NCBI GenBank assembly: GCA_900472785.1 | Contig: UCJH01000024.1 | Span: forward strand, 67,449 to 131,448 | Source: Hyphomicrobiales bacterium | Lineage (GTDB): Bacteria; Pseudomonadota; Alphaproteobacteria; Rhizobiales; Rhizobiaceae | Reading direction: 5' to 3' | DNA: 64,000 bases | In this document: piece by piece, positions 8,826 to 19,027 of the stretch | Numbering within the stretch: the first letter of the stretch is position 1 | Layout of the letters: the number at the start of each line of letters is the position of its first letter | Made by a program: the position numbers and the translations under genes | Notes under the pieces: model-generated | What the model saw: only the letters and a program-made list of their open reading frames with translations | Database searches by the model: none | What the model was told of the DNA's origin: nothing

Positions 8826-9401
8826 ATGACGTTCGCACGATTGAAAACAGGTTTGGCACTCACGGCGGTTGCGCTGTGCGTCACCGTTGCCGGCTGCACC
8901 AGCTATCAGCCTGCCCCGCGGGCATTCAGCGAAGCGACGATCCAGCCTTACCGCGTCGATAGCGGCGACCGGCTGCGCATCAGCGTCTTCGAGCAGGCGG
9001 GCCTGACGGGCAGCTACACTGTAGACCAGGCCGGCTATGTCGCCTTCCCGCTGATCGGCGCCGTGCCGTCGCGCGGCCACACGCTGCCTGAAATGGAAAA
9101 GCTGATCGCCGAAAAGTTGCGCCAAGGGTATCTGCGCGATCCCGACGTGACGATCGAGGTTGATCGCTACCGTTCCATCTTCATCATGGGCGAAGTCGGC
9201 CAGTCCGGTCAGTATTCCTACGTGCCGGGCATGACCGTCCAGAACGCCATCGCCGTCGCCGGCGGATATTCTCCGCGCGCCAACCAGGCGAATGTCGATG
9301 TCACGCGCAAGATCAACGGCAAGATTCTAACCGGTCGGGTCTCGATCTCGGATCCGATCATGGCCGGCGACACCATCTATGTTCGCGAGCGGCTGTTCTG
9401 A
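8826..9401 (+). CDS. Wza-like polysaccharide export outer-membrane lipoprotein
   Basis: A 191-residue protein with a lipoprotein signal peptide ending in VTVAGC, so the mature protein begins at Cys about residue 23 and should sit in the outer membrane. A polysaccharide export domain follows (YRVDSGDRLRISVFEQAGL, about residues 40-115). A SLBB-like part contains VGQSGQYSYVPGMTV. This is the short form of the Wza/ExoF family. It forms the export port together with the divergent GumC-like protein. It begins a plus-strand operon: the next gene starts 5 nt after its stop. The ATG at 8826 gives a proper signal peptide, unlike the in-frame ATG at 8796. It would correspond to UppC of Agrobacterium. 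Confidence 0.9.
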   Translation: MTFARLKTGLALTAVALCVTVAGCTSYQPAPRAFSEATIQPYRVDSGDRLRISVFEQAGLTGSYTVDQAGYVAFPLIGAVPSRGHTLPEMEKLIAEKLRQGYLRDPDVTIEVDRYRSIFIMGEVGQSGQYSYVPGMTVQNAIAVAGGYSPRANQANVDVTRKINGKILTGRVSISDPIMAGDTIYVRERLF

Positions 9402-9406
9402 CAGCC

Positions 9407-10564
9407 ATGCCGGACCCCCGCCCGCTGCGCATCATCCATTGTTTTCGATCTCCGGTGGGCGGCATTTTCCGTCATGTCCGGGATCTGGCCGAGGCGCATG
9501 CGAAAGCTGGACACGAGGTCGGCATTCTCTGCGACAGCACGACGGGCGGGACTTTCGAGGATGCACTGTTCGACGAGATACGGCCGTATCTGGCGCTCGG
9601 ACTGGTGCGTCTGCCCATACAACGCTCGGTTGGACCGAGCGATCTGGTTGCCCTCTGGGGCAGCTATAAGGAAATCAGGAGTTTGCGGCCGGATATTCTG
9701 CACGGACACGGCGCCAAGGGCGGCGGTGTTGCGCGGATCATCGGCTCAGCCTTGCGGGTAAACAGGTATTGCGTCGCCCGCCTCTATTCGCCGCATGGCG
9801 GCAGCCTGCATTATGACGGTTCGCGGCTCAGCGGAAAAATGGTATTCCTCGCGGAAAGATTGCAGGAATTTCTGACCGACGCGATGGTCTTCGTCTGCGA
9901 TTTCGAACGCAACAGCTACGCGGCCAAGGTCGGCCGGCCGCGCGTGCGCAGCGAACGCATCTACAACGGCATCGACGATCGCGACTTCGAGACGGTCCAT
10001 GCCCGACCGGATGCCGTGGATTTTCTCTATATCGGCATGCTGCGCGACCTCAAGGGGCCCGATCTCTTCATCGATGCCTTTGCCCGCACCGAACGCCTGA
10101 TCGGCCGGCCGCTCTCGGCCATCATGATCGGCGACGGGCCGCAGAAGGACGACTACGAGAAGATGATGATGGAGCGCGGGCTTGGCCGCCGCATCGAGAT
10201 GCTGCCGGCGATGAAGGCGCGCGACGCCTTCTCCTTTGCCCGCCGCGTCGTCGTCCCCTCGCGCGCCGAATCCATGCCCTATATCGTGCTTGAGGCTTTG
10301 GCCGCGCGCAAACCGGTCATCGCCGCCCGCGTCGGCGGTATCCCCGAGGTATTGGGTTCGGACAGCGCCGCCCTTTCGGTCCCGAACGACGCGCAGTCGC
10401 TCGCCGAAATCATGGCCACCGCGATGACGGATCCAGGCTGGGCTGAGCGCGTCATGCCCGAGGCGACCGCGTTCAAGGCAGATTTCTCCACATCGACGAT
10501 GGCGGCCCACATGCTGCGGTTATATCGCGATCTTGTGCCAGCATCGTCCGTCACGACACCGTGA
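9407..10564 (+). CDS. Family 4 glycosyltransferase
   Basis: A 385-residue GT-B enzyme that adds a sugar to the lipid-linked polysaccharide repeat at the cytoplasmic face. The N-terminal acceptor domain has a glycine-rich loop (SPVGGIFRHVRDL). The C-terminal donor domain has FLYIGMLRDLKGPDLFIDAF, the GT4 ESMPYIVLEALA motif with the catalytic E-x7-E pattern, and GGIPEVLG. It is the second gene of the plus-strand operon, 5 nt after the export lipoprotein. Donor sugar and linkage cannot be read from sequence. Confidence 0.87.
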   Translation: MPDPRPLRIIHCFRSPVGGIFRHVRDLAEAHAKAGHEVGILCDSTTGGTFEDALFDEIRPYLALGLVRLPIQRSVGPSDLVALWGSYKEIRSLRPDILHGHGAKGGGVARIIGSALRVNRYCVARLYSPHGGSLHYDGSRLSGKMVFLAERLQEFLTDAMVFVCDFERNSYAAKVGRPRVRSERIYNGIDDRDFETVHARPDAVDFLYIGMLRDLKGPDLFIDAFARTERLIGRPLSAIMIGDGPQKDDYEKMMMERGLGRRIEMLPAMKARDAFSFARRVVVPSRAESMPYIVLEALAARKPVIAARVGGIPEVLGSDSAALSVPNDAQSLAEIMATAMTDPGWAERVMPEATAFKADFSTSTMAAHMLRLYRDLVPASSVTTP

Positions 10565-10621
10565 TCAGCGCCGGGTCGTAAGCGTTTTTTAGGGGCTTTC
10601 TGCTATCTCCGAGCTGGGCCA

Positions 10622-12199
10622 ATGGCGGAAAGCATCATGAACCAGATCGACAAACCGGAAACCTTCGACACGGAAGCGCTTCGCAAGAAGATTTCCGAGA
10701 TCCGCACGATCGGGGTTGATGAAAAGACCGAGGAACCAAACGCCAGCGAACTCAATCCGCTCGCTCGGCGCATCGCGCAACAGTTCCGGGCCGACACCTA
10801 TTCACCGGCCATGATCATCGGCCTGATGCGGTTGTTCGAATTCACCAGCCTGTTTGCCATCGGCTACGCCATTCTCATGCTTTACGTGTCGCCCGGATGG
10901 AACGACTGGCTCATCTACACGGGCACCCTGCTCTGCGGCTCGGCCTTAACAGTCGGTTTTCTTCAACTGGCCGACGCCTTTCAGGTCACCTCGCTCCGAT
11001 CCGCGATCCGCGCGCTGCCACGCCTGATGGGTGCCTGGATGCTCGCCTTTGCTGCCCTTGCGGTCGTCCTGTTCTTCACCAAGGTCGGCGGTCCCTATTC
11101 CCGCGTCTTCTTCGGCGCCTGGTTCCTCTCCGGTGCGGCCTTCCTCTTTCTCGAGCGCGCCTTCATCGCCTATTCGATCCGCAACTGGGTGCGAAACGGG
11201 ATCATGGAACGTCGGGCCGTCATCGTCGGCGGCGGGCAGGCCGCAAAGGACCTGATCCGCTCGCTCGAAAGTCAGCCCGACAACGACATCCGCATCTGCG
11301 GCATCTTCGACGATCGCGACGACCGCCGTTCGCCAAGCGTGATCGCCGGTTATCCGAAGCTCGGCACCGTGGCAGAGCTCGTCGATTTCGCCCGCCTGAC
11401 CCGCATCGACATGCTGATCATCTCGCTGCCGCTCTCGGCCGAGGCCCGCATCCTGCAGCTTCTGCGCAAACTCTGGATCCTGCCGGTCGATATCCGGCTT
11501 GCCGCCCATGCCAACAACCTGCGCTTTCGTCCGCGCAGCTATTCGCATGTCGGCAAGGTGCCGATGCTCGACATTTTCGACAAGCCGATCACCGATTGGG
11601 ATTCCGTCGCCAAACGCGCCTTCGACATTTTCTTCAGCATCGTCGCGCTGGTCTGCCTCTGGCCGGTGTTCATCGGTGCCGCAATCGCCGTCAAGGTCAA
11701 TTCGCCAGGTCCGATCATCTTCAAGCAGAAGCGCCATGGCTTCAACAACGAGACGATCGACGTCTACAAGTTCCGCTCGATGTACACCAATATGAGCGAC
11801 CCGACGGCCCGCAATGCCGTGACCAAGGGCGACCCGCGCGTCACCTCCGTGGGCCGCTTCCTGCGCAAGTCCTCGATCGACGAACTGCCGCAGATTTTCA
11901 ACGTGCTCAAGGGCCAGCTCTCGTTGGTCGGCCCGCGCCCGCATGCCGTGCTTGCTCAGACCCAGAACCGCAACTATTCGGACGTCGTCGAAGGCTATTT
12001 TGCCCGTCACCGGGTCAAGCCCGGCGTCACCGGCTGGGCGCAGATCAACGGCTGGCGCGGCGAAATCGACAATGACGACAAGATCAAGTTCCGCACGGCC
12101 TTCGATCTCTACTACATCGAAAACTGGTCGCTGCTGTTCGATCTGAAAATTCTGTTCCTGACGCCGATCCGGCTGCTCAACACCGAAAACGCCTATTGA
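10622..12199 (+). CDS. Polyprenyl-phosphate hexose-1-phosphate transferase (WcaJ/ExoY type)
   Basis: Starts repeat-unit assembly by moving a sugar phosphate onto undecaprenyl phosphate. The 525 residues have the long WcaJ-type layout: four hydrophobic segments in residues about 65-180, a nucleotide-binding-like middle domain (RRAVIVGGGQAAKDLIRSL), and a membrane-anchored catalytic domain from about 325. The catalytic domain holds KRAFDIFFSIVALV, KFRSMYTN, the RKSSIDELPQ motif (catalytic Asp-Glu pair), LSLVGPRPHA and VKPGVTGWAQING. An alternative ATG at 10637 has a better-spaced GGAA. The stop overlaps the next gene's start (TGATG). It matches the role of UppE in Agrobacterium. Confidence 0.9.
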   Translation: MAESIMNQIDKPETFDTEALRKKISEIRTIGVDEKTEEPNASELNPLARRIAQQFRADTYSPAMIIGLMRLFEFTSLFAIGYAILMLYVSPGWNDWLIYTGTLLCGSALTVGFLQLADAFQVTSLRSAIRALPRLMGAWMLAFAALAVVLFFTKVGGPYSRVFFGAWFLSGAAFLFLERAFIAYSIRNWVRNGIMERRAVIVGGGQAAKDLIRSLESQPDNDIRICGIFDDRDDRRSPSVIAGYPKLGTVAELVDFARLTRIDMLIISLPLSAEARILQLLRKLWILPVDIRLAAHANNLRFRPRSYSHVGKVPMLDIFDKPITDWDSVAKRAFDIFFSIVALVCLWPVFIGAAIAVKVNSPGPIIFKQKRHGFNNETIDVYKFRSMYTNMSDPTARNAVTKGDPRVTSVGRFLRKSSIDELPQIFNVLKGQLSLVGPRPHAVLAQTQNRNYSDVVEGYFARHRVKPGVTGWAQINGWRGEIDNDDKIKFRTAFDLYYIENWSLLFDLKILFLTPIRLLNTENAY

Positions 12200-13458
12200 T
12201 GGCGATCGGCGTCTCGCAGGCCTCCGCTTTCCGGCCGCAACTCGCCGCAGTTGCCATCCTTGGATCGGCGATGGTGACCTTCGGCGTCTTCCTGTCCGGC
12301 TTCGTGATCGCCGAGCCTGCGCCATACGAAGTCTTCATGGCCGCGCTGATCGGCCTCTGGGCGCTGTTTGGCCTGAAGATCTCGCGCTACACCGCGCCGC
12401 TGCTTGCTCTCCTCATCCTGTTCATCACCGGCGGCCTTCTGTCGCTAACGGTGATGAAGGACCTCGCGACCGGCCCGATGTACATCGCCGTTTCCGCGTT
12501 TCTTGCCCTGTCTTCCGTGTTCTATGCCGCGATCATCGAAGCCCGTCACGAGCGGCTCAAACTGATCTTCAATGCCTGGGTTGCGGCCGGCGTCATCACC
12601 TCCCTGCTGGGCATTCTCGGTTATTTCGGTGCCATACCCGGCGGCGAACAATTCACGCTCTACGACCGCGCCAAGGGCGCCTTTCAAGACCCCAACGTCT
12701 TCGGACCGTTTCTGGTCGCCCCTTCCCTCTACCTGATGCACGGCCTTCTGACCGACCGGCTGTCGCGCGCGCCTATCCGCATCGGCTGCCTCCTCGTCAT
12801 GGCGCTTGGCCTTTTCCTGTCCTTCTCCCGTGCCGCCTGGGCGCTCTATCTGTTCTGCGCCTGCGCGCTCGTCTTCATCATGCTGATGAAGGAGCGAACC
12901 GGTGCGTTCCGCTTGAAGATTCTGGTGCTGACGCTCGGCGGCGCGGTCCTGATGATCTCCGCCCTTGTCGTCGCCCTGCAGTTCGAACAGGTGTCCAGCC
13001 TGTTCTCGAGCCGGACCCAACTGGTGCAGGACTATGACGGCGGCCATCTCGGCCGGTTCGAGCGTCACCGCATCGGTTTCCTGATGTCGATGGAAAAACC
13101 TCTTGGCATCGGGCCGATGGTCTTCAGCAATATCTTTCCCGAGGACGAGCACAATATCTGGCTGAAATCATTGACCTCCTATGGCTGGCTCGGCTTCGTG
13201 TGTTATGTCACGCTGATCCTCTGGACGGTCTCGATCGGTTTCCGCTTCCTGCTGCTCGACCGTCCCTGGCAGCCTTTCCTGATGATCTCCTGGATCGTCC
13301 TCATCGGCCATACCGCCATCGGCAACGTCATCGACACCGACCACTGGCGCCATTTCTATCTGCTGCTCGGCATTGTTTGGGGCTGCGGCGCGCTGGAGTA
13401 CCGATATCGCCACGCAGCCGTCGCTGCAGCGTCACGACAGCGTGCAAAGCTCCTTTAA
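12199..13458 (+). CDS. O-antigen ligase / Wzy-like polymerase family membrane protein
   Basis: A 419-residue protein with about 11-12 hydrophobic segments and a large periplasmic loop in the second half. The loop carries LGRFERHRIGFLMSMEKPLGIGPMVF and EDEHNIWLKSLTSYGW, the H-N-x-x-L pattern typical of WaaL/Wzy family proteins. It most likely polymerises or ligates the repeat units made by the neighbouring genes. Its ATG overlaps the stop of the sugar transferase gene, pointing to translational coupling. No Wzx flippase is found in the locus, so that function must lie elsewhere or be served by another protein. Confidence 0.83.
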   Translation: MAIGVSQASAFRPQLAAVAILGSAMVTFGVFLSGFVIAEPAPYEVFMAALIGLWALFGLKISRYTAPLLALLILFITGGLLSLTVMKDLATGPMYIAVSAFLALSSVFYAAIIEARHERLKLIFNAWVAAGVITSLLGILGYFGAIPGGEQFTLYDRAKGAFQDPNVFGPFLVAPSLYLMHGLLTDRLSRAPIRIGCLLVMALGLFLSFSRAAWALYLFCACALVFIMLMKERTGAFRLKILVLTLGGAVLMISALVVALQFEQVSSLFSSRTQLVQDYDGGHLGRFERHRIGFLMSMEKPLGIGPMVFSNIFPEDEHNIWLKSLTSYGWLGFVCYVTLILWTVSIGFRFLLLDRPWQPFLMISWIVLIGHTAIGNVIDTDHWRHFYLLLGIVWGCGALEYRYRHAAVAAASRQRAKLL

Positions 13459-13503
13459 CAATTTGATTCTAAACATGTTCAGGCGAGAAGGCGGCTGATT
13501 TCA

Positions 13504-14682
13504 ATGCCGAAGCGCAGCGGATCGATCATGACCAGCGATGCAAACCCGGAAACGCCCATGCGGATTCTTGAAGTGCTGGAACCAAGCGGCGGCGGTTCGG
13601 GCCGTCATTTTCTCGACCTTTGTCGTGGGCTTGCCGAGCGCGGCCATCACGTGGAGGCGGTCTATTCGCCACTGCGCGCGGAAGAAACCTTTTTGCGCGA
13701 GCTGAAAGCGATTGGCCTGCCGGCCATCCACTCCGTCGCGATGCAGCGCGCGCCGGGACGATCCGACATTGCCGCACACAAGGCGCTCGGCAAAATCATC
13801 CGCGGTGGCGGTTTCGATGTCATCCACGGACACAGTTCCAAGGCTGGTGCCCTCACCCGGCTGCGTATACCCGGCCGGCATGTTCCGCGCATCTATACGC
13901 CGCACGCCTTTCGCACCATGGACCCGACCCTTGGCCTCGGCGGACGCCTGATCTATGGCGCGATCGAACTGCTGCTCGCCCGGCTCTTCACCGATCACCT
14001 GATCTGCGTGTCGGATGACGAATATCGTCATGCGCATGGTCTCGGCATTCCCCGGCACAAACTTTCGGTCATCCGCAATGGCGTGGCGCCTCCGCCCGGC
14101 GGCATGGCGCAGACCGTGCGTGCGAGTTTCGGCATCGGTCCGGAGACGCTGGTTTTCGGCTTCATCGGCCGCCTGTCTCCACAGAAAGCGCCCGAGCGGC
14201 TGCTTCAAGCTTTTACCCATGCCGCATCCCGGCTCGGTGACGCGCATCTGGTGATGGTTGGTTCCGGCGAACTGGAATCGGAAACAAAAGCGGCGATCCG
14301 CGCAAGCGGCTTACAGAACCGCATCCACCTGACCAGCGCGTTCTCCGGCCCGCAGGCCGTCTCCTGTTTTGACCTCCTGGTGATGCCGAGCCGCTACGAG
14401 GCCATGTCCTATGTCATGCTGGAGGCCGCGGCCGCCGGAAAACCGATCATTTCCACCGACATCGGCGGCGCCGGAACCGTTATCGAAAACGGCGCGAACG
14501 GCTTCATCGTTCCCAACAGCGACGACATAGCGGGCCTATCAGCCGCCATGGTCAACGCGGCGCAACCCGGCACCTATGAGGCGCTGCATGCCGCCGCGAC
14601 GGCGCGCAAGCATGACTACGCACTCACCGTGATGATCGACAAGACCGAGGCGCTTTATCGGGGTCTGACGGCTCGAAAGTAG
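13504..14682 (+). CDS. Family 4 glycosyltransferase, last gene of the polysaccharide operon
   Basis: A 392-residue GT-B glycosyltransferase, clearly a paralogue of the one at 9407-10564. It has EPSGGGSGRHFLDLCRGL at the N-terminus, HGHSSKAGALTRL in the acceptor domain, and FGFIGRLSPQKAPERLLQAF plus RYEAMSYVMLEAAAAGKP in the donor domain. The start is uncertain: ATGs at 13504, 13528 and 13558 are all in frame, and the first has a GAGAAGG about 12 nt upstream. It follows the ligase gene by 45 nt and is the last gene before the tRNA. Confidence 0.85.
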   Translation: MPKRSGSIMTSDANPETPMRILEVLEPSGGGSGRHFLDLCRGLAERGHHVEAVYSPLRAEETFLRELKAIGLPAIHSVAMQRAPGRSDIAAHKALGKIIRGGGFDVIHGHSSKAGALTRLRIPGRHVPRIYTPHAFRTMDPTLGLGGRLIYGAIELLLARLFTDHLICVSDDEYRHAHGLGIPRHKLSVIRNGVAPPPGGMAQTVRASFGIGPETLVFGFIGRLSPQKAPERLLQAFTHAASRLGDAHLVMVGSGELESETKAAIRASGLQNRIHLTSAFSGPQAVSCFDLLVMPSRYEAMSYVMLEAAAAGKPIISTDIGGAGTVIENGANGFIVPNSDDIAGLSAAMVNAAQPGTYEALHAAATARKHDYALTVMIDKTEALYRGLTARK

Positions 14683-14789
14683 CCGCTGCTCTCATCTCCG
14701 GATCTCCGTACAACTCGACCATTTTGTTGCCGATTGCCATTTTTTCCCCTTGCACGGCGCAGCCCGAGACTATAGGTCTTGCGGCGGCT

Positions 14790-14866
<77 letters not shown>

Positions 14867-15019
14867 AAATTCCCCACCGGAAATCGATCATCAGAATAAT
14901 ATTCGCCTTCAAGGCGAGCGGCATATGATGCGCTTAAGTCCTGACCGGGATTGCATTTTACGGGTGCCTACGATTGTCAACCGGCCTGTTGGCTGACCGT
15001 TGGATCTTCCGGTATACGT

Positions 15020-15565
15020 CTATCGCACCTGGTCCAGAAGACGCTTGCATTCGAGAAGATCGTAGAGCGCCTCCTGCAGAAGGGCGCGGTCTTCCTTGCC
15101 GACGGAAGTCTTGCCGAGCGAGATTTCCGGGACGTCATCGTTGCCGCCGACGAAAGAGAAGAAGCGACGGCTGGCCGGCGCCTTGGCACGGCCGACGATC
15201 TGGTCGTCGTCCGGATTGCCGAGCTTCGGCTGCTGCGGCTGCGCCGGCGTCTCGTCATTGTTGGCAGCAGCCAGCGCCTCGACGGTCGCCAGATCGCCGC
15301 TGGCGATGGCGGAGACGAACTTGTTGCCATTGGCCTTGAGGAGTTTCTGGACACCCTTGATGGTGTAGCCGTGATCATAAAGCAGGTGACGGATGCCCTT
15401 CAGCAGATCGACATCGTCCGGGCGGTAATAGCGACGTCCGCCGCCGCGTTTCATCGGCTTGATCTGCAGAAAACGCGTTTCCCAGAAGCGCAGGACATGC
15501 TGCGGCAGATCGAGATCATCGGCCACCTCGCTGATGGTGCGAAACGCATCCGGGCTTTTTTCCAT
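15020..15565 (-). CDS. MerR-family transcriptional regulator
   Basis: A 181-residue cytoplasmic protein. Its N-terminal winged-helix domain has [21 protein letters not shown], the first helix-turn-helix, followed by the wing motif [15 protein letters not shown] and [16 protein letters not shown]. The rest (about 100-181) is low-complexity and poorly conserved, with no metal-binding cysteines, so it is not a metal sensor of the classic type. It sits just downstream of ihfA, the usual place in Rhizobiales; its regulon is not known. The ATG at 15565 starts at the family N-terminus. Confidence 0.85.
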   Translation of the reverse strand: MEKSPDAFRTISEVADDLDLPQHVLRFWETRFLQIKPMKRGGGRRYYRPDDVDLLKGIRHLLYDHGYTIKGVQKLLKANGNKFVSAIASGDLATVEALAAANNDETPAQPQQPKLGNPDDDQIVGRAKAPASRRFFSFVGGNDDVPEISLGKTSVGKEDRALLQEALYDLLECKRLLDQVR

Positions 15566-15749
15566 GTCTTCCCCATTTGAAGGCCGCGGCCGCGTCCTTA
15601 TCACCCGCGGCGCTGGGCGCGGGACAACAACGCGATTCGATGATTATACGAATCGTGTCTATTTCAACGGCTTATGGATGAGTTTTCAACCATGTTAACG
15701 CATTGCCGCCCAAATATCCGTCGGGCGGTGCCGGTCTGCATCAGGGAGG

Positions 15750-16088
15750 TCAGGACGCCGCCGATGCCGGCTTCTGCTTTGCCTTGCGCGCCACATGCGA
15801 TTTCAGCACGCGCTGCTTCAGCACATTGGAGGCCTTGAAGGTCATGACGCGGCGGGGAGAGATCGGCACTTCCTCGCCGGTCTTGGGGTTGCGGCCGATG
15901 CGTTCGTTCTTGTCGCGCACCTGAAAGGTTGCAAAGGAGGAAAGCTTGACGCTCTCCCCGCGCACGATCGCATTGCAGATTTCATCGATGACCGTTTCGA
16001 CCAGTTCGGCCGATTCCGTGCGGGAAAGGCCGACCTTGCGAAAAACAGATTCAGCCAAGTCCGCCCGTGTTACCGTTTTTCCGCTCAT
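15750..16088 (-). CDS. ihfA: Integration host factor subunit alpha
   Basis: A 112-residue nucleoid protein of the HU/IHF family that bends DNA as a dimer with IhfB. It starts with [20 protein letters not shown]. It carries the IHF-alpha arm motif [19 protein letters not shown], whose proline intercalates into DNA, and ends in a basic tail ([14 protein letters not shown]) somewhat longer than in E. coli. It lies between fabH and the MerR-type gene in the order conserved in Rhizobiales. Confidence 0.95.
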   Translation of the reverse strand: MSGKTVTRADLAESVFRKVGLSRTESAELVETVIDEICNAIVRGESVKLSSFATFQVRDKNERIGRNPKTGEEVPISPRRVMTFKASNVLKQRVLKSHVARKAKQKPASAAS

Positions 16089-16183
16089 CTTCCCCCACCG
16101 ATTTTATTGAAATATCGATTAGCTCGCGAAGACTATTGCCCTTGTCTATTCCGGTCAAGCGCCTGCCTTATATCAGTAATTTT

Positions 16184-17155
16184 TTACCAGCGCAGCAGCA
16201 CGGAGCCCCAGGTGAACCCGCCGCCCATGGCTTCGAGCAGAACCAGATCGCCGCGCTTGATGCGGCCGTCGGCGGCAGCGGTATTGAGCGCCAGCGGGAT
16301 CGAAGCGGCCGAGGTGTTGCCGTGAAGATCGACGGTGACGACAACCTTTTCGAGTGGAATACCGAGTTTCTTCGCCGAACCGTCGATGATCCGGCGGTTG
16401 GCCTGATGTGGAACCAGCCAATCAAGATCGTCCGCCGTGGTACCAGTCGCCGTAAAAGCTGCTTCGATCACGTCGGTGATCATCCCGACGGCATGCTTGA
16501 AGACCTCGCGACCCTCCATGCGCAGATGACCGACGGTCCCGGTCGTCGATGGGCCGCCATCGACATAAAGCTTTTCCTTGTGTGCACCGTCGGAGCGCAG
16601 CTGGGTCGTCAGCACGCCGCGATCGCTGTTGGCGCCTGTTCCTTCCTGCGCTTCAAGGATGATCGCGCCGGCGCCATCGCCGAACAGGACGCAGGTCGTG
16701 CGGTCGGTCCAGTCGAGAATACGCGAAAACGTCTCCGCCCCGATGACCAGCACGCGTTTGGCAAGGCCGCCGCGGATATAGGCATCCGCCGTCGTAACGC
16801 CGAAGATGAAGCCGGAACAGACGGCCTGCACGTCGAAGGCTGCGCCATGGTGCATGCCGAGCCGGTTCTGGATGTTGACGGCGGTGGCCGGAAAGGTGTT
16901 GTCGGGCGTCGAGGTGGCAACGATGATCAGGTCGAGATCGGCGGACGTCAGGCCGGCATTCTCGAGCGCGGCGCGCCCTGCCGCTTCTCCCAGCGATGCG
17001 GTGGTCTCCCCCTCGCCCGCGATGTAGCGCTGCCGGATGCCTGTGCGCTGCACGATCCACTCATCGGATGTGTCAACTTTGCTTTCCAGATCGAGATTGG
17101 TCACCACCTGCTTCGGAAGCGCTGCCCCGAAACCGCGAACCACAGAACGGATCAT
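16184..17155 (-). CDS. fabH: 3-oxoacyl-[acyl-carrier-protein] synthase III
   Basis: Condenses acetyl-CoA with malonyl-ACP to start fatty acid synthesis. The 323 residues carry the complete catalytic triad: Cys113 in VCSGFIFG, His250 in [11 protein letters not shown] and Asn280 in [10 protein letters not shown]. The family C-terminus [13 protein letters not shown] is intact. It starts 4 nt after the plsX stop codon on the same strand, so plsX-fabH is an operon linking phospholipid and fatty acid synthesis. Confidence 0.96.
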   Translation of the reverse strand: MIRSVVRGFGAALPKQVVTNLDLESKVDTSDEWIVQRTGIRQRYIAGEGETTASLGEAAGRAALENAGLTSADLDLIIVATSTPDNTFPATAVNIQNRLGMHHGAAFDVQAVCSGFIFGVTTADAYIRGGLAKRVLVIGAETFSRILDWTDRTTCVLFGDGAGAIILEAQEGTGANSDRGVLTTQLRSDGAHKEKLYVDGGPSTTGTVGHLRMEGREVFKHAVGMITDVIEAAFTATGTTADDLDWLVPHQANRRIIDGSAKKLGIPLEKVVVTVDLHGNTSAASIPLALNTAAADGRIKRGDLVLLEAMGGGFTWGSVLLRW

Positions 17156-17159
17156 CTAT

Positions 17160-18218
17160 TCAAACCTCATCAGTCATGCCACCGGCAGCGCTTTCGGAAG
17201 CGGCCACAGCACGATATTTCTGCAAATCATTGGCGATCTTCGCCTTCAAGCCATTCCTGACCATATCATAACCAACGTCGATCGCTGCGGCGAAGCCTTC
17301 GGCATCCGTGCCGCCATGGCTTTTGATGACCACGCCGTTCAGGCCAAGGAAGACGCCGCCGTTGACCTTGCGCGGGTCCATCTTTTCCCGCAGCCGGTCA
17401 AAGGCCCCCTTCGCCAGGATGTAGCCTATCTTGGCAAGCAATGTGCGCGACATTGCGGCACGCAGATATTCGGCGATCTGGCGCGCCGTGCCTTCTGCGG
17501 CCTTCAAGGCAATATTGCCGGAAAAACCTTCGGTCACCACGACATCGACCGTTCCGCGACCGATATCGTCTCCCTCGACGAAACCGAAATAGTCGATGCT
17601 GTCGAGACCGGCTTCCCGCAGCAAGCGCCCGGCTTCCTTGACCTCTTCCTGGCCCTTGATCTCCTCGACCCCGACATTCAGGAGACCAAGCGTCGGACGC
17701 TCCACCTCGAACAAAGCGCGGGCCATCGCGCCGCCCATCAGCGCAAAATCCATGAGCTGCTGCGCATTGGCGCCGATCGTCGCGCCGACGTCGAGCACGA
17801 TGCTCTCGCCCTTCAAGGTCGGCCAGATCGCGGCGATGGCCGGGCGCTGGATGCCCGACATCGTCCGCAGGCAAAACACCGACATCGCCATCAGCGCGCC
17901 GGTATTTCCGGCGGAAACGACGACATCCGCCTCATCCTTGCCGACTGCGTCGATCGCATTCCACATGCTCGACTTGCCGCGACCGCGGCGCAGGGCCTGG
18001 CTCGGCTTCTCGTCCATGGCGATCGCGATTTCGCTGTGGTGAAAAACGCTGGCAGCCTTCAGCTTCGGATGCCTATCGAGAAGCGACGCACATTCCGATT
18101 CGACACCGAAGAGCACGAACCGGATATCCGGGTGACGCTCGAGCGCCTTTGCGGCACCCGGAATGACGACCTGCGGACCAAAGTCGCCGCCCATGACATC
18201 AAGAGAAATTCTGACCAC
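17160..18218 (-). CDS. plsX: Phosphate acyltransferase PlsX
   Basis: Transfers acyl groups from acyl-ACP to phosphate, giving acyl-phosphate for PlsY and glycerolipid synthesis. The protein begins [17 protein letters not shown], the family N-terminus. It contains [23 protein letters not shown] and [13 protein letters not shown] motifs. I chose the GTG at 18218 (352 residues). It yields the usual short N-terminus and has AGGA 10 nt upstream; a GTG at 18245 is also in frame. Downstream fabH follows by 4 nt. Confidence 0.93.
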   Translation of the reverse strand: MVRISLDVMGGDFGPQVVIPGAAKALERHPDIRFVLFGVESECASLLDRHPKLKAASVFHHSEIAIAMDEKPSQALRRGRGKSSMWNAIDAVGKDEADVVVSAGNTGALMAMSVFCLRTMSGIQRPAIAAIWPTLKGESIVLDVGATIGANAQQLMDFALMGGAMARALFEVERPTLGLLNVGVEEIKGQEEVKEAGRLLREAGLDSIDYFGFVEGDDIGRGTVDVVVTEGFSGNIALKAAEGTARQIAEYLRAAMSRTLLAKIGYILAKGAFDRLREKMDPRKVNGGVFLGLNGVVIKSHGGTDAEGFAAAIDVGYDMVRNGLKAKIANDLQKYRAVAASESAAGGMTDEV

Positions 18219-18420
18219 GCGTGTCTTATCCTTTTTTCCTGCCACACCGCATGTTTCGTCTCAGCGCAAGGATTTGAGCGATGGAGACACACGTGTTTTC
18301 ATGACGTTTGGACCACGGGACACCCCGTTCTCCGGGAGTGATGGCCCAACGGGCTGGATTGCGGCCAAAATACCGTTTTTCGGTTCCGTGACAACCGATT
18401 TGTGGCAGGCGCTTGACGCC

Positions 18421-18972
18421 TCAATCCTTTTTCCAGTCCTTCAGCGCGGCGAACGGATTTGGACGGACATCGTCATCGACGGTGCTTTCGATGCGCTCCC
18501 CGAAAGCCGCCCCGTCCTTGCGCGGATAGGGATCGATGGCAAGTGCCGCGTGCTCGGTCACCACAGTGCCGGCATCGATCGTATCGCCTGTGAATATATC
18601 CGGGAGATCCGGTCCTTCCGGATCGACGAACATCTCGCCGGTATCGTTGGCGGCGATCCGCGCCAGCCGGGAGCCTTCCGGCACGAAGATCGTATCGATC
18701 GCCTCGTCGATCTGCGATTCCACCGGTTCCAGCGTCACGACACAAGCCTGCACGATCCTTGCCGCGACGCGCCCACGAATCCGCACGCCATCCTTCTTCC
18801 AGCGGTTGATCTGCAGTTCGGCAGTCAGAGATTCGACAGCGACGACATCCCACAACGCGGCAAGCGCGGCACGTTCCCTGTCATCGGCGGACATGCGCAC
18901 GGTTACCGCATTGGCGGAGATATTTCCCACCTTCACCGGGTAGGAAAATGCCGGCTTTTCGTCATTCATCAT
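18421..18972 (-). CDS. DUF177 (YceD-like) protein
   Basis: A 183-residue acidic protein of the DUF177/YceD family, which in bacteria lies upstream of rpmF or plsX and is linked to ribosomal RNA maturation in some species. It has the characteristic ARIVQACVVTLEPVESQI segment with one conserved cysteine, followed by acidic EDL-rich loops. The ATG at 18972 has AGGA 7 nt upstream. No rpmF gene is present in the 202 bp before plsX, unlike in gammaproteobacteria. Confidence 0.8.
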   Translation of the reverse strand: MMNDEKPAFSYPVKVGNISANAVTVRMSADDRERAALAALWDVVAVESLTAELQINRWKKDGVRIRGRVAARIVQACVVTLEPVESQIDEAIDTIFVPEGSRLARIAANDTGEMFVDPEGPDLPDIFTGDTIDAGTVVTEHAALAIDPYPRKDGAAFGERIESTVDDDVRPNPFAALKDWKKD

Positions 18973-19027
18973 TCTGTGATCCTTTCAGACGACGGAAGGC
19001 CGCGTGACAACACGGGGCCGGTCCTCG

